DNA of 64,000 nt from Limnoperna fortunei (taxonomy: Eukaryota; Mollusca; Bivalvia; Mytilida; Modiolidae): the NCBI GenBank assembly GCA_944474755.1, contig OX104112.1:60543640-60607639 (forward strand), written 5' to 3'. Position numbers and translations under genes: made by a program. Shown here in pieces: positions 1 to 11,342 of this stretch. The number at the start of each line of letters is the position of its first letter. The first letter of the stretch is position 1. A model generated the notes under the pieces. That model searched no databases, was not told the DNA's origin, and worked only from the letters and a program-made list of their open reading frames with translations.

Positions 1-2526
1 GATAGATAAATTGTGCCTTCTACATTTCTGCAATAAACTATATATTGCTTTTGTACCCTGTTCTTTTAAAAATTTTATAGTGGTTAAAAAGGACCCACTT
101 TTTGCAAAAAATACTCCTAGATATTTGTAATCTTTGACAATTTCAATTTCTGCATTATTTAAATAATATTTTTCATTTCTTGATATTTTACCCCTAGAAA
201 ATATTAGGATTTTTGTTTTTTCGATATTAACGTTAAGTTTCCAATCTTCACAATATTGTCCAAATGTGTTTAACATACGCTGCAAATCTTCGCTAGACTC
301 TGACAATAATATTGTATCGTCTGCATATAGAAACAACAAAATTTTAACAAAGATCATTAATTCATTTTCTGCATCATAACTAATAGATTCTACACCCTTT
401 ACATAATTGTGTTCCAGATACGATTGTAAGTCATTTAAATACAAAGAAAATAATACGGGGGAGAGGTTTTCTCCTTGTCTAACTCCGATTTCACATTTAA
501 AATATCCAGAACATTCATTATTATGTTTAATGTATGATTTCACTTCTTCATACATATTTTGCAAAATTCTTAAAAATCGACCATTTATATTATTTTCAAA
601 AAGTTTAAAAAACAGTGAATTTCTGTGGACTGAGTCAAACGCTTTTTCAAAATCGATAAAAGCACAGTGAAGTTTTTTCTTTTTGACCCGTAATAACTCA
701 ACTAAAGTATACAATGAAAAGATATGATCATTCGTGGAATAACCACTTCTAAAGCCTGCTTGATTTTGATGTAACAACAAAGATTCCTCTATAAAAGTGT
801 TAAGTCTACTGTTCAATACCGAGGTAAAAATTTTACCTAAACAAGACAACAATGTAATCGGCCTATAGTTTTTCGGCTCTAATTTATCACCTTTATTCTT
901 ATAAATCGGTACAATAATACCAGTAAGCCATGCTTCAGGCAAAATACCCGTTTCAAATACTAAATTGAACAAAAGTACAAATAGTTCACTCATTACATTA
1001 AACGATGAAGATATGTATTCATTAATAATATCGTCATCTCCGGGTGATTTGTTGTTTTTTGCAGTTTGTATAGCTCTTCTAATTTCTTCTATTGTTATTG
1101 CACCATTTAACCCTTCATTTTGTTCATTATTGACATTATTTTGTATATCAAAATCATTGCCACTATCAAATTTATTTCTATTCAAATCTTTGAAAAAATC
1201 AAACAAAACATTAATTGCAATATTTGGATTTACTCTTTTTCTATCAGTATTCAAAATTTTCCAGAATTCTTTTGGGTTTCTAAATCTCATTTTTTTCATT
1301 TTTATTCGCATTTGCCTATTAAACTTAATAATATTTTTATCCATAGTTTTTTTATAGTTCGTTTCGGTGAGTTTTAATCTACTCTTAAACAGATTTGAAC
1401 CATACTTTTTGAATAATCGCTTCGCTTTTCTGTACTCTTTTCTAGATTTTTTACAGTCTTCATTAAACCACAATTGTTTTCTTTTACAATCGATAGTATT
1501 ATTCTCTACATTCCTTTTTACGTTTGATTTGCCAAGTGTTTTTTCAGCGGATAGTAATAAAATATCAGTAATTTCTTGTACATATTTATTTATATCATCT
1601 TTGGTCACAACCCCTTTATCGTGAGAAGCATTCAGCAGACTCGAATGTAAAACTACAACTCTGTCTCGGTCTAGATTATGTTCAAATATATTTTTCTTAT
1701 CTGGTTTCCATTTCCTGATATTTGTAGCTAAATGTACACGTTCTTTATTTTTCGACTTAGAAAGGTTTTCATTTACAGCTAAAGAGAGCGCAATTGGTGA
1801 ATGTATATCGGAAAAAAGCTTACTAAAATTAATAACCTCAAAATCATTTACACAATATAAGAATAATGCAGTACTAATTACGTAATCAATAACACTACAG
1901 TTTTTACTTGTGAGTTTACCGATGATATCTTTACCGACTCTACCATTAAAAATAAACATATTGTTATTCTTACAAAATTCTATTAATTTTCTACCGTACC
2001 CATTTACAAAAGAATCTGGACTGTTTCTCACTCGAGACAAATTGAGTTCATCTAAAACTGTGACATCACTGAACTCATTAATATCTACAACATTACGTAC
2101 AAAAAAGTCATCGTTTAAATTTGTTTCAATAAAGTCGGGTAAATTTCCTGTCCGGGCATTCATATCTCCCAACAGACAAATAAAATCAAAATTTCTATTT
2201 AATCTTTGATATTCTAGTTCAATTTCAGAAAATGGATCTTCGGATGCATAAATACTATTTTCAGGGGGCACATAGACGATACCAAAAACAACATTTTGGG
2301 TAGTTCTTAAAATATTTTTGTCTACACTAAACCACAATACAAATGGGCAATTTGTTTCGACAAGTTTTATATAATCATTCAAGTGGGTTTTATAGCCCAA
2401 AGCTATACCACCCGATTTATTAGTAACATGTTTTCGATTTTTGTATCTGAAGACAAAATCATCAAAATTAATATCGTCAAAATCGTCACCATTGTTTGCA
2501 TACTGTATACTAATTCTATATAGCAT
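1..2526 (-). CDS. Non-LTR retrotransposon endonuclease/reverse transcriptase ORF, partial, open frame
   Basis: This frame reads without a stop for 842 codons, from an ATG at 2526 down to base 1, and continues beyond the window. The N-terminal third is an AP-endonuclease-like domain: GDMNARTG lies near 2149-2170 and SDIHSPIAL near 1780-1810. The rest is a reverse transcriptase, with SPGDDD near 1030-1050, NYRPITLLS, an AFIDFEKAFDSV block at about 620-663, GVRQGENLSPVLF near 450-485, and the catalytic YADD at 316-327. The protein would nick DNA and copy the element RNA at the target. An in-frame TAG lies 18 bases upstream of the ATG, and the first endonuclease motifs (N-terminal Asn and Glu) are missing, so the copy looks 5' truncated. 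The set of motifs fits the CR1/L2/jockey group; I cannot name the clade. Absence of stops or frameshifts suggests a recent insertion. Confidence 0.93.
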   Translation of the reverse strand, partial: MLYRISIQYANNGDDFDDINFDDFVFRYKNRKHVTNKSGGIALGYKTHLNDYIKLVETNCPFVLWFSVDKNILRTTQNVVFGIVYVPPENSIYASEDPFSEIELEYQRLNRNFDFICLLGDMNARTGNLPDFIETNLNDDFFVRNVVDINEFSDVTVLDELNLSRVRNSPDSFVNGYGRKLIEFCKNNNMFIFNGRVGKDIIGKLTSKNCSVIDYVISTALFLYCVNDFEVINFSKLFSDIHSPIALSLAVNENLSKSKNKERVHLATNIRKWKPDKKNIFEHNLDRDRVVVLHSSLLNASHDKGVVTKDDINKYVQEITDILLLSAEKTLGKSNVKRNVENNTIDCKRKQLWFNEDCKKSRKEYRKAKRLFKKYGSNLFKSRLKLTETNYKKTMDKNIIKFNRQMRIKMKKMRFRNPKEFWKILNTDRKRVNPNIAINVLFDFFKDLNRNKFDSGNDFDIQNNVNNEQNEGLNGAITIEEIRRAIQTAKNNKSPGDDDIINEYISSSFNVMSELFVLLFNLVFETGILPEAWLTGIIVPIYKNKGDKLEPKNYRPITLLSCLGKIFTSVLNSRLNTFIEESLLLHQNQAGFRSGYSTNDHIFSLYTLVELLRVKKKKLHCAFIDFEKAFDSVHRNSLFFKLFENNINGRFLRILQNMYEEVKSYIKHNNECSGYFKCEIGVRQGENLSPVLFSLYLNDLQSYLEHNYVKGVESISYDAENELMIFVKILLFLYADDTILLSESSEDLQRMLNTFGQYCEDWKLNVNIEKTKILIFSRGKISRNEKYYLNNAEIEIVKDYKYLGVFFAKSGSFLTTIKFLKEQGTKAIYSLLQKCRRHNLSI

Positions 2527-2532
2527 ATTCTG

Positions 2533-2775
2533 CAGAGGGTGTAGCTAGACTAGTTACAATGTGGATTCGCAAAATAACTAATTGGGTCCGAGGGCACGCA
2601 CACAACACCACCCCCCCCCCCCCCACAAAGCATTTCAAAAACAATAGTGCAATTTGGTACATTTTGGAGTTCTAAGTTGCTATATTTTATTAACGAAAAC
2701 GGACAATTTATTGATTGCATTTTTTGTCCAATTCATGTGGATTCAGCCGCGTACGCGCGTATAGGCAGCGGTACA
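2533..2775 (-). mobile_element. MITE copy, truncated, same family as 28768-29066
   Basis: The stretch carries the same blocks as the element at 28768-29066 in opposite orientation. These are a GTAGCTAG-containing end, AATGTGGATTC, a run of 14 C at 2611-2624, then GTGGATTCAGC followed by GCGTATAGGCAGC near 2738-2772. The outer inverted repeat is degraded on the left and lost on the right. It begins only about 7 bases from the LINE start codon. Confidence 0.6.
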
Positions 2776-3239
2776 AGAATTTTAGTCATGTAGAGAATTT
2801 ACCAATTGTTTCCCAGGATAAAAATTTAGACTTGATTGTCTGTAATACGCATAAATATAATTGATAAAGTCAAATATAGGTGTAACGTCCCTTTTCATTA
2901 TATTTCGACGAATTGTTTTAAATAAAACTATACATATATAAACTGTGAGATAAAGAGTTATAATTATAAGGGTTAAAACAGTCGCGCTTGTTACAAGAGA
3001 GAATGAGTGCAGCCAGCTAGAAAAAAAAAATCGTAAGACTTAAACTTTACTGGGTGTGTAAAGGTAGGTTGTGCCTAAACATTATAGTCCTGGAAGTAGT
3101 TGAAGTTTATGGTCAGTGGACGACTCTGGTTGTCCATTGAAACAAGAACATGGCGGAATTTAAAAATTGATGACCAAAGGGTGCCAATTAATACTCTACT
3201 TGTTTTCGAGCATGTCTTGTAGGCGGTCTATTTTACATG
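2776..3239. other. Gene-free stretch
   Basis: No exon, RNA gene or repeat boundary could be supported here. The right part may belong to the decayed reverse-transcriptase remnant that follows. Confidence 0.5.
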
Positions 3240-4030
3240 TCTGTTATTTGTCTTGATGATAAAACTAGGGAATTTTCTACTTTCATCTTGTTGATATTTA
3301 AGGCCCAATTTGGACCACTACCGATACTGACGCCAGGCACATCTGTTGTATGTAAAGGATGATGATGTTATGAAGTGTTTCTGGGTAGAAGATGAGCCTT
3401 TTCTATTGATCCTGAGTATCTCACAGTTATCCGGGTTAAATTCCATACTGCGCTCACGTTTCACGTTCCTGTCGCTCTGAAGATTAAAAGTCCGTCTTCA
3501 GAATTTATTTCGAGAATACGGAAAATATTGTGAGATACACGATAGATAGACGAATAAAGTGACGATAACGGTCAAGATTGTTTATGTATGCAAGAAAGAG
3601 TAATATAACTGTACCTATCCCTATGGCACACCGAACAAGAAAGAAAGGCTGACAGATTGAGCGCTATTTAGAATGTGGTTTCTACTCCAATGATTTCTAG
3701 TTTGTTTAAGACCTTAATAAAATTTACTATTACAGTCACTTTGCTTGTCTTAGTCTAAGGAATATGCAATGTATTCTTTGAAATCAATCGTGTCTCACAG
3801 CTGTGTTTTGATCTAAAGCCGTTTTGTTGGAAGCTCAGGATCTTATGTGAATCAAAATCATGATTCTAGATATTAGGATGTGTTCAAGTAGTTTAGAAAC
3901 TATGAAAGTCAGTGATATTTGGCGATACTTTTGACAACAAGGTCAATAAAGCACGTCTGCAGTCTTCTGATACTATGTTAATTGACAGTTGAAAAATGTG
4001 GGGGAGTGACCTCCTTAAGTGGCATAATTG
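3240..4030 (-). pseudogene. Decayed reverse transcriptase of a jockey/CR1-like LINE
   Basis: Reading the minus strand in pieces gives recognisable reverse-transcriptase blocks separated by stops and frameshifts. A block with FDSHKILSFQQNGFRSKHSC lies near 3770-3860, corresponding to the usual QHGFR segment. A block with MEFNPDNCEILRI lies near 3425-3465, corresponding to the conserved segment just after the active site. No continuous frame survives, and the YADD box was not found between them. It is an old copy, unlike the intact LINE frame at the left edge. It appears related to the remnants at 39740-40120 and 55440-56045. Confidence 0.7.
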
Positions 4031-4149
4031 ACATCTGGTCAGGGTCTGATCACAGAGTCTTGTTGTAAATAAGACTATAACCCTTTTATTTATTGTTTTG
4101 TTCGTTTAAATGATGGTTTACGCTACCTTTTGTTAAGCTTTTTTTCTAT

Positions 4150-4270
4150 ATCATTATTTCCATATTTATTTAGGAGAAATCCGGAGTACCGGGTAAAATC
4201 CACAATTTTCGACTGGAAAACTTGTAATCCTTGTCAAGATTTGATCCTATCAGATCTTACTCCTGTTTGG
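4150..4270 (-). repeat. Degenerate tail of the tRNA-derived SINE
   Basis: The sequence contains 'ggagaaatccggagtacc' and later 'ggaaaacttgtaatccttgt', in the order seen in the tail of full copies on the minus strand such as 31501-31758. The head is not recognisable. Confidence 0.4.
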
Positions 4271-5160
4271 GCTCAAATTTCGAGCCCAGTGGTTATCCTT
4301 CCTTTCATCAAAATTATATATATAACTAACTGTATAAGACTCAGCCCCAACCCCCTTTACGACACTCTCTCACGCACACACAGTGTTATTGAACAGGTTT
4401 GTAATGACAACCCGCTGTATTAAAAAATATATTTATTGCGCATCTGCAACTAAAAACTATTCAAAAGAATGATCGCCGATATCAAGTGTAGATTGAGTTA
4501 ATCATTTTACAGAAATTCTAAGTACAAACGTCCTATTAAGGTTTTTTGCATTATTAATGATAATTGGGTTTTTGATGACGTCAACTTATTACTAAGATTA
4601 TTTTCAATAAATTAGACTTATAACATTGTAATTTTCTAAAAAGGTCTTCAGATAAAACTAATTTAAATAACAATATGTATTTACTGTCTTATAGTTTTTT
4701 AAGTTGATTGACTTCATACCATTGTTAATCTGCCTTTTAATACAACAAATGACGAAGTTTTGATATTGTAAATAGTTCGAAATATGCTTTGATATACGTT
4801 TTAAAACTTAAACGTTACTTTGTCCATCTGTATTTTTTGGTATTAGATATGACTAAATTTTTGTCAGACGAAGGCGCAAATGTTCAAATGTTGTAGTTGT
4901 TGATTGTTTAAGAACTTCTCAGTGATCAGCATCTGTTTAAGAACTTCTCCTAGCGGCTAACTACTGAGGTGTTATACATATAAATCAATGAGTTTGTTGA
5001 ATAATATGACACAAATATTCTTTTAAAGTCTGTAGGCGATAAAAAAAATAGTTTATTAACATAACGACATATTGGTACTAACAGCTTTATTTGGTTTTAG
5101 ATGTGTTAATAATAAAACAGGAGCGTCAGCGTTCTGTCAGTAATATAGCAAATTAAAACT
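4271..5160. other. Gene-free stretch
   Basis: AT-rich sequence without a supportable exon or repeat boundary. A short local direct repeat, 'gtttaagaacttctc', occurs twice near 4906 and 4933. Confidence 0.5.
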
Positions 5161-5164
5161 CCCA

Positions 5165-5245
5165 GAGCTAACGAAGTACCTCTTTACTCACTTGTTTAGC
5201 GGGTTGGCTTGCAAAAAGAGATACCACGTTCGAGCCCCAGTTATT
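5165..5245 (+). repeat. Possible degenerate tRNA-like SINE head
   Basis: A B-box-like sequence (CGTTCGAGCCCC) at about 5228-5239 follows a weak A-box-like stretch (TTTAGCGGGTTGGC). No cloverleaf can be closed, so this is at best an old tRNA-derived repeat, not a tRNA gene. Confidence 0.25.
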
Positions 5246-5399
5246 GTGTTTCATGCTAATAACTAAAAACCGCATCATGTTGAGCGGATCATGGGTATAA
5301 TGAATGCAACAGGAGACAACATCCGTGTTCCAGGAGTAAATAGTTAGCAGACTCTTACAATTCACATACCGGTTCGGGCCAAAGTGGTGATAATGGCGA

Positions 5400-8030
5400 T
5401 GCTTCACTCTCTATTTGTAGAGTATTTGAGACTTGAAAATTAAATCAATAGTTTGAACGGTTAGATAGATGAAGGTAATTTAAAGCTTTTGAATCCTTCT
5501 TACGTGTTTTGCTTGTGTTTATGGTTCATGCTATGTGTGATATTACAACTCGCTGCTTATAGTATCAATACACTTGCTCATAAGAACTTGCGTTATCTGG
5601 GCAGGTTTTGTCCTAAACATTTAGAAATAAGAATATTTTGATAACTATTGATTGTCTGCAGAAGGTAGGATTACGTGTTATTTATTTATCTCCCCATAAG
5701 TAAGTATGTTCTCAAGAAAATGAATAAAGCATTTTTATTAATGAATATGACAAGAAACATATAATTGTATTTATTCCGAATACTCCTATCGTTCCAATTC
5801 AAGTGGTGGGATCTAATTCTCTAATATTCTGAGGGAATATGGTATAATGTTTTAAGAAAAGAAGTATTATAGTAAATTATAATAAGTGGCATTTTACTTT
5901 TGATCAGTTTCAATTTACTAACTGTTCAAACATTACTGTCAAATTTTTTGCGTCATAAAATGTATTTCAGTAAAATAATTATAGCTCTTGGATTGTTTAC
6001 TGCCTACTATTATTCACTGTATAAAAGCGCACAACTATCTAAGAATAATATGCATTAATATTATGACAGTTCCATATAAATTGTTGTAGACCCTAGACAA
6101 AATGCTCGTTCTATTACATTTGTACATAGATATAGCTTTGAATACAGCTGTCCAATTTAATCATGACATCAACAGGAAAAGTATTTTGGATTTTTTTACT
6201 ACAAAAGAGTATGAATATTCTGATTATTAAAATGACCGACTTCAATTTCCTCGTTTTCTAAATGCATCTATTGATCATCTGCAGCTAAATGCGTAGTAGT
6301 GCGATATTATTTAGCGAGAACAATCTTATCAACATTTATACAGGAAAATATGCTTGTGTTTACAAAATTTGTTATCTGATTAATTTCTATGATATATTTT
6401 ATTTTTCGTTATAAACATAGTCATAAAGGATTCTAGATACAAAAGTAAATACCTTGAAGGTAAAATCTGCCTTTGTAATTGACATTTATTTGACATGTGT
6501 TGAAGACGCGTTTTTCAATAGACTATCGGCACTAAAATGGGTACTAATTGTGCTCCTCTCCTCGTCGGATGCTTTTGTACTCTGTTTGGCTTGCTGAATA
6601 TGAAAGAAAAGACACTGACACAGACCTTTAGTCCCACAATCTGCTATAGAAACTATGTCTTGTCACTGAACAATAATGTTTAGTGACTATTTGCATTAAA
6701 TAAATAATTATTAAAGACACAACCGGTTCTTTCAAGTCGGCTCTTACCTGGACTCTCTTCAGGGAATAGACATAGAAAAACAACAAATTAAACTATACGA
6801 CACACATGATGACTTCAACTTTTCGAACGTCAGCTTCCCTTTCATTGATAGCACATCCCACCAACACGGGTGTATATTAGATAGATTTGACAATTTTTAT
6901 GTTATGTTATTATTGCAATCAGTATTCCGATATTCAAGACTGGACACTTATTTTCACTAAAACGCTACTTAAATATTTACCAAAGTGTACACGAGAACCA
7001 TTTACTCAAATTGAAGCAACTACAGCAAACTTGGTACAGGCATTTCTAATGAAACGGTCGGTTAAACCCAGTTTTTATTGCCTGCCAAACCTCCCGCTTC
7101 CATTACTGTAGTGTTCAATTTGCTGGGTTGATGGAAAAGGTTGGATGTCATACAACACTATTTAGTAATAATAGGTGTTTCTAGTGATTATCGCAGCACA
7201 ATCACTTTGTACTGAAAAAAAAATACTGCTATCATATTTCCACATGAGATAGATTATATATCCGGACAAGAAATGATATCTATAGTAAAAAAGCAGATCT
7301 TTACATCAAAACACGATAAAGTTTCATGCTACCTACCTATCCTTCATTTCTTTATCAGCTGCCAATGTAATTGGTTTCCACAAAATACTTTAAATTACTA
7401 AAAATGGGATCAAACTACAATCTAATCTAAAATCAAAAAAAAATTATTGACAAGAATGATTTAATATAATACAGATTTTCATTCTAGATTATATATATAA
7501 TAAGCTAACAACAAGCTACATCTTAAACAATAATATATTAAATCACATCCTAGAAGCAGATTTTGAATGCATTTCCATTATCTAATGGTAAGGTAATAAT
7601 AGACAACCGAGTTAATCGCAGTTCAAAACATATTTGAGTAATTTGCACCAAAGTACTTTGTTTTTGTAAAGGGAGTAATCTAAAAAAAAACTGATAAAAT
7701 TCTAAGAAATAAGGAAGTCGAAAAAAACAGGAAACAACAATATATCTAATGTTGTGAAAAAATACTGCAACACGTACATTTCAGTTGAAAGTATCAAACA
7801 GACCAATAAAGAAATCAATACTATATGGGATATATAATATAAATAATAATTCATTGCCTTTTTGGAAACATTGTTTGAAACTTCAAATGCAGGTTATAAC
7901 ATAATACCGAATTCCGATGAAACTGTCAAAAAGACAGTCCGAGAAACTGGCCAACTCCAGAACCAACTACGAATGGTTCGGTTTATATACTCAAAACTTC
8001 TGATGACTTGTAGTACTTTGACAGTAATTT
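5400..8030. other. Gene-free stretch
   Basis: About 2.6 kb of AT-rich sequence. The only frames are short, lack recognisable domains and have no paired splice sites. Nothing further is supported. Confidence 0.5.
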
Positions 8031-8031
8031 T

Positions 8032-9102
8032 GTCACCTCACCATAAGTTAAGCAACACTCCATTATTTTCTAGGGATTAATTATAGATTTTATATATTTT
8101 AATATTTTTTAAAGAAATGAAAATTTAATGAGCATTAATGACAAATGAAACATACAAACACCATGTTTACAGTCGCTTTAATTATTGTTTGATGAGCAAA
8201 ATATCAAAAACAGTTTAAATATAACTTTCATAAGTAAAAAAAAAATTGATTGCATACTTCAATTTCATGAACTTACAGTAAACACATCATCACAGGTAAA
8301 CGTTGAGGAAAAGAAATCACTTTGAAATGTGTTGAACGCAAAAATCCTCAGTAAGTCATGTAACCACCACGCTAACGGTACAGTTCATTAACTCTCCTCC
8401 TCATCCTGTTGACTAAACGACGCCAGCTTCGAATATTCCAATGGCGGGGATATCGTGCCCACTCTAAACGTGCTTGGCGATATCTCTGTGTCAAACAGTG
8501 GACGTTTCAAGGGACGACGAGCTCTCAACCTTCCATTGTTTAGGCACCTGTTAACTGTTCAAACGGCTACTCTTGTTGCAATATAACAATCGTCACGAAG
8601 ATATCTTGCAGTGGCAAACGGTTGGCATTTGGCTACCCGAACGCGTGCGCTATCCTCCCTTTCAGATGTTTCAGATGTTTTTGGTGGTCGACCAGACCTA
8701 GGACTTTCCTTGAGAGTTCAATCATCTCGATGACGTTTCAGTAGCCGAGATACAATACTAAAGTGAATGGCAAAGTGACGCAAGCTCTGTCCACTATTAC
8801 GCATTCCAACGATCTGCCACTTCTCACCTTCACTTAATTTCCGTCTAGGCATTGAAACATGTAAAGGTGAAGTCGAAAAAGACCACTAAATCGTTAAGGA
8901 AAACAAGGCTTTTAGGCGTGCTCGACAACCGTATGACAAACTGGTTTTGCTATTTAAAGATTTACCTGAGGCGTTTACTAGAGTAACTTTCCCGTGCTCG
9001 AATGATGTCTTTAGTAAATAAATTACACAAAATTAATATTCATTCAGATTTGTGTAATTAAAAAAAAATCAGTATGTGTTGCTTAACTTATGGCGAGGTG
9101 TA
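8032..9102 (-). mobile_element. Tc1-like DNA transposon, internally deleted
   Basis: Terminal inverted repeats of about 24 bp bound the element. The left one is at 8034-8057 (beginning CACCTCACCATAAG) and the right one at 9077-9100 (ending CTTATGGCGAGGTG), with one mismatch. A decayed transposase lies inside on the minus strand. Flanking TA dinucleotides are clear on the right only, so the exact target duplication is uncertain. The element is about 1.07 kb, shorter than a usual autonomous Tc1 of about 1.3-1.7 kb, in line with the internal loss described for the transposase. Confidence 0.8.
8348..8852 (-). pseudogene. Tc1-like transposase, internally deleted and frameshifted
   Basis: The minus strand starts MPRRKLSEGEKWQIVGMRNS at 8852, the paired-like helix-turn-helix start of Tc1 transposases. 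After frameshifts it continues with an SPRSGRPPKT segment and an RARRPLKRP segment. Near 8395-8460 a frame reads WNIRSWRRLVNRMRRRV. In full Tc1 proteins the NIR.WRRV segment precedes the first catalytic Asp, while the LVNSMRRRV-type segment is at the very C-terminus. The whole DDE catalytic core has therefore been deleted and the two ends fused. The frame ends at TGA 8348-8350 after an in-frame stop. It cannot make an active transposase. Confidence 0.82.
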
Positions 9103-11013
9103 TATATATGTAACGACTTCTTCAGTATACTCGTTTTTAAAATGCCTGATTCATTCCTTTGACAAAACCAAGCAGTATGAAAAAGAAAGTGGCATCTCTA
9201 GTCTGCATGATAAAATTCCAATGTCAAGTCCATTCGTGTTAGTGCAAAATGGGAATCTAAATAAATAACGGTTGTTGGAGTTGGCTTTGAATCATTATCA
9301 GGGAGAATGCTCTATGCGTTTTATGTATCTCGCGTTTCAAACTCATTAGTAGTGTTACGTTTGTTTCTTGACCATATAAGTCCTTTTTTCTACAGCATCA
9401 ATTATCCAGCTCATTGGTCTCTCCTTAATTAGTTTGCGAGTATTTGCGAGTCGGTTCAGTATTTTGTCAACTTGTTAAGCCTGTATGTATGAGAAATATT
9501 GTTCGCTGAACGTTAATCATGTATTGGATATACAGTCACTTCATATGATCAAGTTTATTCAGTTTTACCATTGTCTTGATGAACAATTGAATCAGTACAT
9601 ATCAATGATAAAAAAATATGGGATCTGTTAACTGAATAGTTTACATCAACATACTATGGCATTTTCGTCTTTTTATCATGAGATACGAAAGGTTCCGGTT
9701 CAAACAAGTATGAGGTTATGATTTTCCTTTCTGTCTGTGGTCTTAATCGTGTTTTTTATGGGGTAGTACTGTTATATACCTACATTATTTGCTGAAATGT
9801 GAGCAATGTTTGATTTAATATTGCAATATACCTACATTGTGTGCTGATGTTTGATAAAATAATTAAAAAATACGATAGACAGCTGTTTCCTGCCAATGAC
9901 ATAATTAAAATAGCATCAATTATGCTGTTTTTGTACTTTTATATGAATATCTTCCTAGAACATGTTACGGAAACATTTCTCGGAATAGTTCTACCAATCT
10001 GATATATTTTATTTGATGCAAAAATTGTTAAATAAGTAAGTATGAAAGCCCGTTTGATAGAATATTTATTTTATTTTCTCCTTTAACTTAATATTGTGAG
10101 AAACACTATGTTTTTACGATCGTTACGATTGGATATTTTGTATTAATTGTTTTAAATAATGTTTAAATGTACTGATGCAGCGTCAAACCGTATAATGTAA
10201 CATGATTAAAAGTGACAAAAACGAATGGATATTTACTAATTTAAAAACAAGAATGTTTAAATGTACTAACAAACCATATACAGTAAAATGATAACAAGAG
10301 ACAAAAAGAATGTTGTTACAAATGGATATTTAATACATTTAAAATATCGGAAAACTATTTAAATATAAGGTTTAAATGTACTGATTTTTTTCCGGAAATC
10401 TTTTTCTGGACGTGATTATTATTTTCTGATAACCTTTGTGTTATTGACATATGTGTTCGAGTGCTAAAGCTAAACAAACTTTATGATGTAACACGATTAT
10501 TCATTCGAGCAAGTTAAGAGAATGCTATTATTTAACAATATATGTATATAAATATATCCATTCTTATCTGGAGGGAAATTCCATTACGCTATGATTAGTC
10601 AATAGTAGTGGGAGCAATATTTTACAGAAAACCCCGATTTCGGAAACACCGAAAAAACATTCATGCGAAACAATTATTTTGGGTGGCATTGTATATAACA
10701 ATTTTTCACGTTTACTGCAATACATTTAAATGTTGTCATACCAAGACTGGACATTTAAAAATAGTTGCAAATTTGCACTACCTTATTTGACAAGCTCAAT
10801 GAGTTACAGATACAAGCAGTAAGTAACATTGTAAAGAATATGTATAAAAAATGTATTATTTTACAATTCTTCCGAATCAATTTTATGAGGTAATTTGACC
10901 TTCTAATTGCAGTTGCTGTTTCATGTTCAAAATATTTGTAAGAAAAGTTTGCGTTATACGTGTTGCAATATGCATCGATATATTAAATTAGCCTGTTTAT
11001 TAACCATCTTTTA
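9103..11013. other. Upstream region of the IRF gene, no coding exon seen
   Basis: AT-rich sequence of 1.9 kb. A 5' untranslated exon of the IRF gene is expected here or further upstream, because the first coding exon is preceded by a splice-acceptor-like 'accatcttttag'. I cannot place that exon or a promoter. Confidence 0.4.
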
Positions 11014-11027
11014 GAGGATCTAGAGTT

Positions 11028-11259
11028 ATGGATTCTCATACCAGGCAGCGTATGCGTCCGTGGTTGGAAGCCAAAATTGAAGCCGGACAAATTAGAGGAT
11101 TAGAATGGATCGATAGACAACAGAAAATATTTAAAGTTCCATGGAAACACGGAGGAAAACACGATTGGAATGAACAAGATTCTCAAATTTTCAAGGTTGG
11201 ATATTGATTATTATTTTTTCTTTAAAGCAGGATTTACTGATGAGATATCGTATCTCAAG

Positions 11260-11342
<83 letters not shown>

